Shown piece after piece: positions 45,241-55,445 of a stretch of DNA of 64,000 nt. The DNA lies in NCBI GenBank assembly GCA_011800155.1, contig CM022374.1, positions 1,674,001 through 1,738,000 on the forward strand, given 5' to 3'. The first letter of the stretch is position 1. Every line of letters begins with the position of its first letter. The position numbers and the translations under genes were made by a program. This DNA is from Flammulina velutipes. Taxonomy: Eukaryota > Basidiomycota > Agaricomycetes > Agaricales > Physalacriaceae. Under the pieces are notes generated by a model. The model searched no databases. It was not told the origin of the DNA and was given only the letters and a program-made list of their open reading frames with translations.

Positions 45241-48083
45241 TTACCGCCGCTTCGACGCAGGCGATCCCGGTGCCTCGTCCTCAGCTTTCCTCTTTGAGCC
45301 AAAGCCAAAGGCTACCTTGGAGCGTTCAGCAGTGCCTGGTGTTCCGTCTCTTGAATTGGCTTGCTCCATGCCGACACGAGAGAACCCAGGTTTGGGTGCA
45401 GGAGATCCCGTGAAAGGAGACCCAGAGCCACTACCGTTTGTCGCCAGAGGTATAGGCAACGTGATGAAGCCGGTATCAGTGTCTTGCACTTGCCCGCCCT
45501 TCTTGGACTCCTTCTTCTTCTTCGCCTTCTCAGTCTTGCCCTTCGACAACGGCTGCGTGTCCAAGAAATCGGCGGCTTGCGGGACAGCGCTAAGAAATGA
45601 ATCAGCTTCATGTAGTCACAAACGCCGAATACACGTACCCTCTATTCCCAACAGACAGAACGAAATGCGCCTGGCCAGCCTTCTCCTGCCTCTGCAGAAA
45701 CGCTGCGTTCATGCTAAGAGGTGTATCACCACTAGTCATCGCCTCTTTCTTCTTCTCCTCTGCGATCTTCTTCAGTCTCTTCTCCGTCTTCATTTTTCCC
45801 GATCCCTTGCCGTGGAATTTGTGCGAAAGCGCTTTCCAAGCTTCCTTCGGCGTTAGCTGTCGCCCGTCGTCATCGTAATAAACGATATTCACGTCCGGCT
45901 TGTAGTTCTTGTAAGCGTCCATGGTCTCCCTCGCCTCCTGTTGATCCCGCATCCGATTCTCGTACTCGCGCGTCGCTTGATCCCTGTTACCGCCTCGCGA
46001 CTGCATTCTCTCCATCTCCCGTAACGCGACGCGCTGGCGCTGATCGGCAAGCCACGCATCGCGTTGTTTCTGTACTTTTTCGCGGTCTCGTATGTCCGCG
46101 CTGGGAGCGGACAGAATGCCTTGTTGCCGCAGAATATTCAGAGTCGCGGCCATACCGGAATTGAATGTCTGCTCGGATGATGTCCCAACGTCAGTGTCCG
46201 AGTGCAACTTGGCTTTGGACTCCTCTTCCACATCTTTCAATAAACCTTCAATAGCGTCGATCATTTCCATGCTGTAGTCCTCCTCCTCCTTGACTTTGAC
46301 TTCGCCGGCCTCAAGTTCATTCAATGCTTCGTCGCCTGGAGCCATGGATACATCTCTGGTCTCAGGACGTCGGGAAGTTGACGCTTCAGGTGGTGGAGGT
46401 AAGGTCTCCTTCGGTTCCTTTTTCACCACGGGAGCGTTATTGCCAACCGCACGGACGAACTCAGAGGTGTCGTCGAATGTGAGACCACCGTCTTGTTCTG
46501 TTGTTGCTTCGTCGTCCTCCACTTTCATGGCCAAAGATTCTTCTTCCTGTTCCTGGAGTTTTTGAGCGGCGACTGTAAACGAATTAGTATTCAACCAAGA
46601 CAAAAAAGCAAGAGAGACGAACCTTTCTTAGCCAGTTCCTCGGGGGAGAGCTTTGCAGTTTTTCTCAGATTTGCTCTCCGGGTCCGCGCAAGAGCAGCCT
46701 GTAGCTCATCGTCATCGACAAAGTTGGCATCGAGATCCCTCTCTCGAGTAGTAGGAGTTGGGTCGACAACCATTTCATCGCCAGCAGCTAACTCGGCGTC
46801 AGCTGGAGCCCGTTTTGAAGGTCGCTTCTTCTTGGTCTGAAATATTTAATAAGATTAGTGCATCCGACGACGCAATAAAATAGACCTTGAGCTTCTTAAA
46901 TCCCTTGTCTCCCTCTCTGAGATAGTCATGGGCCTCAATGTTTTCTGGTAGATAATTTAGCGAATGGAACGACGAACGAAGCGATTCACTTACTAACGTA
47001 GTCTATTGACAACAGAGACCTGTTGACTGTAGCTGCTGCTCCTTGTTGCTCGGGGGCACGCGTTTCTTTTTTGGTTGGTACAGAGCTGCCTAAACGGAAA
47101 CCCTGTTTTGGAGTGAGCGTTGATATAAAATGCACATTGATTAGGCTGACCATATCAGAAGCGCCCTCTATATCTTCGTCGTATTTGGCCAAGACGGACC
47201 GCTTCATGCCAACCATTCCTTCAACAAATTCCTCATCGTCGTAGCCTGTATAGTCGCGTTTCTTGATTTTGGTCTCTAGACGTTTCTTTGTAGCTTCGTC
47301 TTCGGCCAATTCCACATTCTGTAGCTCGTCCTCTATCGAGACATGAGCATGAGCTATTTAGAGTCAGCATTAGGGTAGCCTACCTTCGTTGTCAAGTATG
47401 CGACTATCTTTCAAGGTGAGGATGTGCGCTTCGCCATCTTCCATCTCATCGAAATTGTGGCTGACCTTGAGGCCGACGAGATCACCTAGGTATGAGTGAG
47501 CATTTGGAGATGTGATATATAGTGGAATGGCGTACGTTCTGTGTATTCCTCGTCTTGGAACATCTTGTCCATGTTCTCGAGTTCTTGCTGTCTCTTCTTT
47601 GCGAGCTCCTTCTCCTTCTTCTTGCTGCGCTTGACCCATTTCAAGGTGTCGTCGTCGCCATCTGCATCACCGAGCGTCGAGCCTTTGAGGGAAGCATGGA
47701 GGTCCCGTCGATTTCTCACCCTGCGAGAGAGTTGAGTGTTTGTTCGTACTGGTGATTAACAGCAGAAAGGTGGTCTGGAAATCCCCGAAAGGAGATGGAA
47801 GTGTGTGTTGTGTGCGGCAGAGAATGTACTCACTTGGCGATTCTTTCCTGGACCTTCCTAGAGACGATTGAATGCGAAATGAGTACAGTTCGAGCGCATA
47901 TATGGGCGCTTACTTGGCCTCGCGGTCTTTGGCATCGCGTTCTCTCTGTTTAGCATAGTTGTCTTCTGCTTGTTTCTCCTTGTCGTCGGCTGCGGAAGCC
48001 TTGTCATCGGTCAAGGGCTTAAGGCCGAGAGAGATACGGATCTTGTTGGTCTCCTCCAAGCTGATGCTCTCTTCCATCGACAT
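45241..48083 (-). CDS. SNU66: SART-1 / Snu66 tri-snRNP splicing factor
   Basis: This multi-exon gene has ATG 48083 (MSMEESISLEETNKIRISLG). Conserved SART-1 blocks appear in order: NKIRISLGLKPL, KWVKRSKKKEKELAKKRQQE, DLVGLKVSHNFDEMEDGEAH with ILTLKDSRILD, KKRDYTGYDDEEFVEG, and the C-terminal DDDGRQLTPKEAWKALSHKF, HGKGSGKMKTEKRLKKI and SGDTPLSMNAAFLQRQEKAG. The protein belongs to the U4/U6.U5 tri-snRNP and is needed for pre-mRNA splicing in the nucleus. The middle is rich in charged coiled-coil sequence and SUMO-like VKKEP. The last exon ends with a Gly/Ser-rich, basic tail. Confidence 0.93.
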
Positions 48084-48159
48084 TGTGATGATGGACGTCG
48101 GAGGGAAAGGCGCGTTGGTGTTTGTGCGTGTTGTATCCCGTAACCTCCGACCCACCACC
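48084..48159. promoter_or_regulatory. 76-bp bidirectional promoter, SART-1 / NUO9.5
   Basis: Only 76 bp separate the divergent start codons (48083 on minus, 48160 on plus). No TATA box is seen. The region must hold 5' UTRs for both, or transcription starts inside the opposite gene. Confidence 0.6.
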
Positions 48160-48499
48160 ATGGCCAGCACCACAGCCGGCCCATTCCTGAGGGCTTACAG
48201 AATTATAGTCCGCATTCACTGACTTGCTATGCTTCTTGTATGCTCACTATCTATCCAGCAAAGGGAGGCGCATGAACGCCCAGTCATCTTCTACTCGCTC
48301 GTCCTCGGAGCCGTAGGGCCAGTCATGGCGCTCACAGTGCCCACTATCCGCAAGAACTACTTTGGATACGTACAGCCAGAGGCCATTCCCGTTAGCTATC
48401 CGTGTATGTCCCTTTCCATGCCTCTTCCCGACATTATTGACGGACTTGACCACAGTACCCCAGCGGGCTCGACGACCAACGGAGGGCTACGAAGATTAG
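48160..48499 (+). CDS. Complex I 9.5 kDa subunit (NUO9.5-like)
   Basis: Three exons, 48160..48207, 48259..48403 and 48456..48499, give 78 aa. The spliced protein reads REAHERPVIFYSLVLGAVGP and VMALTVPTIRKNYFGY, then IPVSYPLPQRARRPTEGYED. This matches the single-TM 9.5 kDa accessory subunit of fungal NADH:ubiquinone oxidoreductase: the conserved hydrophobic segment ending in GPVM, an arginine-containing stretch, and a terminal PLP...GYED-type tail. It should be an inner mitochondrial membrane protein. The first intron uses an unusual GTCCGC donor; the second exon-exon join decides the correct C-terminus. Confidence 0.85.
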
Positions 48500-48807
48500 G
48501 AGGATGTAGAGAGAAACATGTACACAGCAATAAAACCCTTGTTTCTGCTGACTGCCAAACCCGCAAACAAACATGAATTTCCAGCCTACTCAATACCCAT
48601 CGTCGTTGGATGTTTGCAGTCAGCACATGCCCCCAATCCAACCTCTTCACCCAGCGTTACCGTCAGTATGTACTTGCAGTATGTAACATCCAACCTCCAA
48701 TAAGCTTGCGCTATTTACATATGTCGTCGATCAATTCAAGGCTTGATCACTCTTCAAGCTTACCTTCATCCCCTCACTTTCCTTACTATCGCGTCGGACG
48801 CGTCGAC

Positions 48808-50257
48808 ATGTTTCCTGCCAGCTTCAACGTCCTGCGTGCTCTAAGGCGCGAAGCCGCCCTCCCCACCGTGCGTATCTTCTCACACACCGCAAAATTTACT
48901 TTACGAACGAACAGTGAAAACAGACCTGCTTCAGGAGCACCATCTTCGCCCAGCAGCCTCTTACCCTCTCATGGAAACGTTTTTCATCGTCAAATGCTGC
49001 AGAGGCAAATTCCAAGCCAAAACCTAAAGCCGCCACACCACTTCGACGCTCAGCCTCCGATTCACTGCCCATACGCGCCAATCCCAGTTCCACCCGCAGT
49101 CAAATCCAGACTATCTTCACTTTGACTACCGCAGAACGATACGCTCTAGAACGATTCCGCGTCCCGGAAGGCGGACGCAGGCTCGTTGAATCTTGGTGGT
49201 TCCCTCGGTGGCAGGACGGCGAAGTCTTCGTCTTCTCCAACGGAAGTTTCGTCTGCTGGGGCCTCGGAGAACATCAAGCTCGTCGCTTTGCTGCAGAGAT
49301 CATAAATCCTATCAAAGGCCTAACACTGAAGCCCATGCTAGAGCCGGAGACAGAGGAACTCGAATTCGTCCTCGACCCCATCGAGTGAGTGCCGTCGCGC
49401 CTGCAAACCTACAGCCTCTTCATATCTTCTACAGGAACACCCGCTTACAAGGAGACTTAATCATCCTCGGAAAACCAGACATCGACACTTTCAAGGAATC
49501 CGTCCCAGGCGCCGCATTCCCAACAGAAACAGTCCTCAGCCGATACGCATACTCTCAAGCCCTCGCCAGGTCCACAGCACTCTCTGGACTCGAAGTAGGA
49601 CTAGACAAATATCTCTCTTCCATGGATTTCCTCCCCGAGACCCTCGTCAAACTCGGCAAGCCAGCGATGCGGAGAAAAGCTTTGATCAAGAAACTCGGAG
49701 AGTTGATGATGTTTAGGCAAACTCTCAATTTGAATCGTGAAAATTACTTGGACGTGCCGGATTTCTATTGGACTGAACCAGAATTGGAAGGTATGTTCTC
49801 TTGGGTTCACAACCTTCATTCAAGGCTTAACTATTTGGTGTATAGCGCATTTCATGAACATGTGCAATGCACTTGAGGTAGGGATAAGGACCGAGTCGGT
49901 CAATGGCAAGATTAACTACGCTGCTGAGGTACGTTGACAGCCTTATGTTGCGCCTCAGACTCTGATTCGGATACAGGTTCAATCCACATTGAGACAACTC
50001 CTCACTGAGGTATAGCACCACTAATTTCCAATCACTGGACATGCTGACCTTTCCAGTCTTCGTCGCACAAACTCGAGCTCGTCATCATCGCACTAATCGC
50101 TGTCGAAGTGATCGTGGTACGTTTCCCAGTCTCTCCGTCTTCCCTATCCACACCTAATCCATGATAGGTGTTCATTCGGGATGGGCCAGAACTCTATCAA
50201 ATGATAAAGGACATCATCGTGGGCAAGGAGGAACCTACCGCGGAGAATAGCGCGTAG
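48808..50257 (+). CDS. RMND1-like (DUF155) mitochondrial inner-membrane protein
   Basis: Seven exons, 48808..48867, 48924..49384, 49435..49790, 49846..49928, 49977..50009, 50057..50116 and 50168..50257, sum to 1143 nt (380 aa) with consistent phases. The N-terminus is Arg/Ser-rich, fitting a mitochondrial presequence (FNVLRALRREAALPT). The DUF155 core shows DGEVFVFSNGSFVCWGLGEH, GDLIILGKPD, AFPTETVLSRYAYSQALARS, SGLEVGLDKYL and DFYWTEPELE. The end has HKLELVIIALIAVEVIVVFI, the family's C-terminal TM anchor. Human RMND1 supports mitochondrial translation at the inner membrane; the same role is inferred here. Confidence 0.9.
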
Positions 50258-50727
50258 AAGAAGGTAGATAACGATCTTTCAACATATAGTTCAACAACCT
50301 AATCCGAAATCAACTCATCTCACTGAATGGACACATCGAACTTCCCCCCTCGCCAAAACTCCCGCGAAGAGGCATAACCTCTAACGGTTGAAGTGTAAGT
50401 AAATGGGCTCAATTCATTGGACGGCTCTTCACGCTCTTCGACTTCTGTGCGCGGATCATGCACGCTACTTCCCGGCTCAGCCGCTATGTTATTCTGAACA
50501 ACGTGTGCAAGTCGACGACTCCGCGACGAAAGATCTATGCACGGTGGCCTCACTTTTACTTTACTTGGCACCTCACCGTCTATTCAGATGTGCTCATCAT
50601 GTTTTTCCAATCGATCCAATACGCTGTAGCGGAAGAAAAAGAAGGGGGAGGTTTGACCGTCCTCAGTTCTGACCCCGCAGAATGTCTATAAAAACTCTCC
50701 ACGCCCTTCGGTTCCGATAGTTCTATA
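50258..50727. other. Intergenic region, no gene seen
   Basis: These 470 bp lie between the RMND1-like and BTB genes. A TCTATAAAAAC TATA-like motif occurs at about 50684-50694, roughly 40 bp upstream of the BTB ATG at 50728. Confidence 0.5.
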
Positions 50728-51898
50728 ATGCCTGCACTTTGGACAAGTATGAATCACCCTTCATATCGACGTTCTTCTCGAGCTGATCAACGTTTTTCTC
50801 GCCAATCACTCTTTTTAGCTTCACAGCATTCCTATCACCAAGACCCACGGACGCGTGAGCAAGAGTCTTTGTATACAAGAGAAGATTTGGACGCGGTTGC
50901 GTTGGTATGACCTTTTCTTAGACGGAGGGTTCTAATGTGACTGACTCTTATTTTCACCATGTAGCCTTCAACCCCAGTCGGAACACTCGCAGCAACATCC
51001 AACACCTTCACACCCTACGCCCACCTCTTCGGCCCACCCGACTGCATCTTCAACTCCACAGACGATATCCTATTCTACGTCCACTACGCCGTGCTCATAA
51101 CACTGTCCTCCAACTCCTTCAACTGGCTCCTCACTCGCTGGGAGCACGGGCAGCTAGTTCACATCCCAGAGGTATCCGACGTCCTGAACGAGATCCTCCA
51201 CATCGTATACGACATCTCCAGCGAGCCGTACGACGCCACGTTCCAAACCCTATCGGACGCAGTGAACGCCATGCCTCGATATGGACTGACGCCCGAGTCA
51301 TTCATCACTCCAGAAAAAGCGGTCTTCGCCGTGCTTTACGCGCACGCTCCCCACCACCCGGTTGAGCTATATGCACTTGCCGCTCAGCACGGTGTGGAAG
51401 CTCTAGCGCGGAGCGCTTCCGGGCATCTACTTGCGCTGGACTTGACTACGCTGTCGGAGGAGATGGTCGTTCAGATGGGAAGCCGGTACATGAAGCGGTT
51501 GTTTTTCTTACATATTGACAGGATGTCGGCGCTGGGGGACATTCTTATGGTGTTGCCTAAAGCCCATCCGGGCCCGTCGACGTGCGAGCGCGCTTTGCTG
51601 CCGAGGGCGTGGGCGCTGGCTGTGGCTTCGTTGAATGATGTGCGGAGGCCTAGTAAGTGTTAATGTATGGTTCATCGTCGTTCTTGGACTGATCGTGCTC
51701 TCGCAGGTCTCTCACCACAGCTGCTAGCGTCATCTATCAAGCTATATGCTAGTGAGGTTGTTTGTACAGGATGTAAAAAGCAGTTCATGGACAGTGTTTC
51801 AGAGGTTGCAGCAAGATGGGCATCCGTTAAGGTCAGTTCTTGTCATTAGGCTTTTACCTTAAGCTTACTAAAGGGTTGCTTGATAGGCGACTATTTAG
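50728..51898 (+). CDS. BTB/POZ-domain protein
   Basis: Four exons, 50728..50904, 50965..51652, 51707..51831 and 51887..51898, give 333 aa; the last exon is 12 nt. After a polar N-terminus the BTB-like fold reads PPDCIFNSTDDILFYVHYAV then LITLSSNSFNWLL, with a helical tail (LYALAAQHGVEALARSASGH). The layout matches a large basidiomycete BTB family. These proteins often bridge Cul3 ligases or act in transcription, which cannot be decided here. Near the C-terminus there is a short CTGCKKQF Cys pair. Confidence 0.78.
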
Positions 51899-52572
51899 TT
51901 CTCGGTAGACAGTGCACGAGATAAATACGGTTGGTAACATAGTCAGCAGCATACTTATAGATTCGCGAAGAAGGCAGCGGCGTTTATCCCACTCTTGCTA
52001 CACCTCAATAACAAGTCCGCTACAGTAGAAATGATGCCCAAAACGTTGTATATTGACAAGATACAACGCAAGAGCACAAATGATGACCTGGGTTAATTGA
52101 TTTTCCAAATTGCGGGCTCTCACATCTACAGTGAAAGCAAGTCCAAGTTAACCTCTAGATCAGACGACAGTACTCAAAGATCGACTCACGAGAGGTCGCT
52201 GCCAGTGACTATTTCGAAGTGATGTTTTGACACCATTAAACTACGCTGGTGTCGGGTCTCACGACGCCTGAGTCACCGGTTCGCCGTTCCTAAGGGACCA
52301 CGCCACGCCACACCACACAGAGTATTAGCATCGCAGGTCAACCTAGAGGTCTCGGCGCCGAACTACGTATGGAATGGTTAGCTTGCAACGGTATAGAGCG
52401 CTGGGGAAAGCAGCTTACGCCGGCGGGAGCAGGGTTTTGTCCAAGGTGCGCAGGTGACGAGGCATGCCTTATCTAGCAGGCGCTTTAGGGCAGGTTGGGG
52501 TCAGTTTCCTCATTTGGAATCGTAATGATTTAATCAAAGCCGCGCCACACTTGTATGTTCTGTGCTTGAAAC
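51899..52572. other. Intergenic region, no gene seen
   Basis: I see about 670 bp without coding character. A self-complementary-looking stretch near 52230-52300 was considered as a tRNA and rejected. Confidence 0.45.
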
Positions 52573-53894
52573 ATGACTACTACCACCGGCTATGCGATTC
52601 TTGGGGCTGGCATCTTCGCTACGGAAGGTATGCACATAGGGTTCATATGTCGGATGTTACTGATGCAGAGAAGCCTATCTTCCCGCTCTGTCTGAGCTTA
52701 AGGATATCTCTCTAAAGGCTATCTACTCGCGATCCAAGGAAAGCGTCGAAACGTTCGCTCAATCTGATCAAATCAAGAGCAGCCCGACGATCTACCACGA
52801 TGGGCCAGATGGGCAGGGCGGAATAGACGCGCTACTCGCCCGATCAGACATATCCGCTGTGCTCGTCATCCTCCCCATCCTCCAGCTGCCGTCCATTGTC
52901 CTTAAATCCCTCGCAGCAGGGAAACACGTCCTCAGCGAGAAACCCATCGCAAAGGACGTCGCCGCCGCACTGTCCACTATCAAGGAGTATCAGGACAAGT
53001 ACGCTGGGAAAGGCTTGGTGTGGCGCGTTGCAGAGAACTTTGAGGCTGAGCCTGGGTTCAGGAGAGTGGGCAAGTTGGTGAGTGAGGGAAGGATTGGCGT
53101 CGTTACGGCGTTTAGGGCGGCTGTCTGGAATTACGTGGGGAAAGATTCCAAATATTACAAGACACCATGGAGGACCGTCCCGCAGGTAAGATTTTGTACT
53201 CTGATCTTACAACTTGTTCTCTCGCTAACTCATGCATTAGTATCAAGGCGGATTCTTGGTGAGTAGGTGCAATTTGTTTACGTGATACCTTACTGACGTG
53301 AACTATGGACTAGTTGGACGGAGGTGTTGTAAGTCGCAGTCCTAGATATCTTCAACGCGATTCTGATATCGTTCATAGCACACGACAGCAGCCATTCGCA
53401 CGATGCTCCCAACATCTCCCATCACTCATCTATCCTCCTTCGCGACATTGAAGAAGGACCACCTCCTCCCTCATGATACCATCACCGTCATCGCTCGCGG
53501 CCAATCAACGGAGAACGTCCAATTCCACGGAACACTCGACATGACATTCGGCTACCCAACAAAATCGCACCCAGAAGACGGCTTTTCCATCTCCGGCACG
53601 AAAGGGTGGGTTGACGTCAAGAAAGAAGGCAGCAACATCAAAGTGGTATTGTATTCGTTGGTGAAAGAGGACGATAATGGGGAATACGAAGAGAAGGAAG
53701 AGAAATTTGAAGATCCCTTCACGGGTGTGGAGCATGAACTGAAGAGTTTCTTTGCGATCATCAACGGCAAGGATGACGGTCTGGGATTAGGAAACCCCAA
53801 GAACGCGTTGAAGGACGTCGCGTTCATCCAGGCAGCGTTGAACAGTCATGGGTCGTTGGTCGATTTGGAGGAGCTGGCGACGTTGGGCGTGTAG
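52573..53894 (+). CDS. Gfo/Idh/MocA-family oxidoreductase
   Basis: Exons include 52573..52627, 52671..53185, 53241..53258, a 15-nt exon coding LDGGV, and a long last exon. The N-terminal Rossmann motif reads YAILGAGIFATE. ISAVLVILPILQLPS and HVLSEKPIAKD follow, the latter with the family's EKP Lys in the active-site region. The C-terminal domain has YQGGFLLDGGVHTTAAIRTM and GFSISGTKGWVDV. It is an NAD(P)-dependent sugar-type dehydrogenase of unknown substrate, about 365 aa. Its last 390 nt are duplicated at 59675-60045. Confidence 0.9.
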
Positions 53895-54350
53895 TGCCAG
53901 TAAGATGTAATAAACGATTGTAATCACATGATGCTCTTGAGTTTCGCGACGCCGCAACGGCCTTTATCCATGCCTTGGGCGGCTTGTAAAGATGCTTTGA
54001 GGTTGTCCCGGTCGTCGTCAATCCAAATAGTAATGGCACGTCAATTCCGCGTCACGGTACTGGCTACGTATCCGATAGGACCGTACCATTTCAGAGGATG
54101 GCTTTGTCTCGAGAATCGTTTTTACCATGGCCCAGGAAAACCGAGCGAGTGAAGGAAAACCAAAGACAGGACTGATGGCCATCTGTGGATCTAAGAGCTA
54201 GGTAATTTGTTAGTTAAAATCTTAAAGACACGTAGTACCAGAAGGATACCCCGAGCCGGGCTTGCGAGAGATGGTTTTATCCTTCCTCCTCGTATGCACA
54301 TGGCCCTATGCATACATCTCTTGTATTTTTAGCGGCAATACTAGCAGCAC
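53505..54350. repeat. Junction duplication, left copy
   Basis: This segment covers the 3' end of the oxidoreductase and a decayed copy of the RNase H2A 3' half. It is repeated in the same orientation at 59675-60508. The oxidoreductase part is about 94% identical over about 220 nt counted by eye; the RNase H2A part is clearly lower. Confidence 0.88.
53930..54350 (-). pseudogene. Decayed RNase H2A 3' fragment
   Basis: On the minus strand ASIAAKNTRDVC then AYEEEG and a stop corresponds to [12 protein letters not shown] then AYEEQG of the intact gene. The rest aligns base by base to 60050-60508 with substitutions, indels and a deletion near 54200. The gene has no 5' half here. Confidence 0.82.
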
Positions 54351-55445
54351 TAGCACGACCATTGTTGACAGTCAAATGTCAAGTGATCGCCCCATGTTTC
54401 CCTCGGATTTTGCCGGAGTCCTTTGACCTCTTGCTCCCACGTCTCTGCCTGGCTCTTGGTCAACTGTGGGAAATTCAAACAATGGTATGAATTCCCACGG
54501 GCACTTCCCGCCTTTGCCTACACTGATAGACTACTCTTCAGCCGAGCACTCCACCCCTGGCCAATATAATACTTCCTCCCACCACTCTCGACACCCTCGT
54601 CACATCCCATCACCATTACCGTCGTCGTTATCGCTATATCCTCACGTTACCAGTGAATAATGGTACTCATTCGCCATATTGTCGTACGTCGCCGTGACGG
54701 CGCGGCCTGTACTACGACCCAAACGCGTGGTTGACTCTGTCAACAGAGCGCGTTTTGTCCGCGTGATCGCACTCGGACATCACCACCACCATTATGTGAC
54801 TAGTCTCCCCTACGACCAGCGACGAGTCGAGTTTGCTAGCAAGGAGAACGGCTCCATTCCGCTCGTCCAGCACTACTTTGTTATGCTTCCTTCCATCTTT
54901 TCTGGCTAGTTAGTGCCAATCTCAGGTACTTCGTCATTTTATATTGTTTTATGCCTGCTGATTGTTTTTTTTTTTAGCAATATGGTGCTCTTTGGATGCT
55001 CTATACGTGCACCTGGTATGCCTGTATAAGATTAAGATTTACACTAATTGCTAAATACAGCTCAATATCTGGTGCAGCCCGCGGCCTACTATGTCGTCCC
55101 CGCGTCTGCGGAACGAATGTTCTTGTCACTCTGGCTGCCAACATCCTTCCCGCATCCGATGCTGCGGGCCGTCCTCATCCCGTACGCCATGGACCTAGGT
55201 TGGCGGAATCACCCAGAAGCGCGTCAAGTCCAGCTCGGAGTGTTTGATCCAGCCGAAGAGGTAGAACCTTCATATTTATCCACGTCTCTATCAAATTCTA
55301 ACACCCCCTATAGTGAATGAGCCACACAGAACAGGACGGGTAAGGGAAGTAGATGCCTAGTAGCAGTAGAGTGAGATGGCCTCCCGCGAGTTTAACTTTG
55401 ATCAAGAGTCACCACGTGATTCCTGATCCTTACACAACGACCACA
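54351..55445. other. Left part of inserted segment, no firm gene
   Basis: These 1.1 kb lie between the left junction duplicate and the large gene. An open frame at about 55048-55320 (MLRAVLIPYAMDLGWRNHPE) has some coding character but no recognisable product. A T-tract occurs at about 54967-54977. Confidence 0.4.

Noticed and set aside
45024..45856. Plus-strand ORFs of 129 and 208 aa opposite SART-1
   Set aside because: They are antisense shadows of the conserved SART-1 C-terminal exons.
52186..52310. Possible tRNA or structured RNA (ccggttcgcc motif, partly self-complementary)
   Set aside because: No complete cloverleaf with acceptor stem and anticodon arm could be drawn, and the B-box-like motif lacks the consensus GGTTCGANTCC.
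54679..54909. 76-aa ORF with a run of five His residues
   Set aside because: Short, no family similarity, and located in the decayed flank of the inserted segment; coding status is not supportable.
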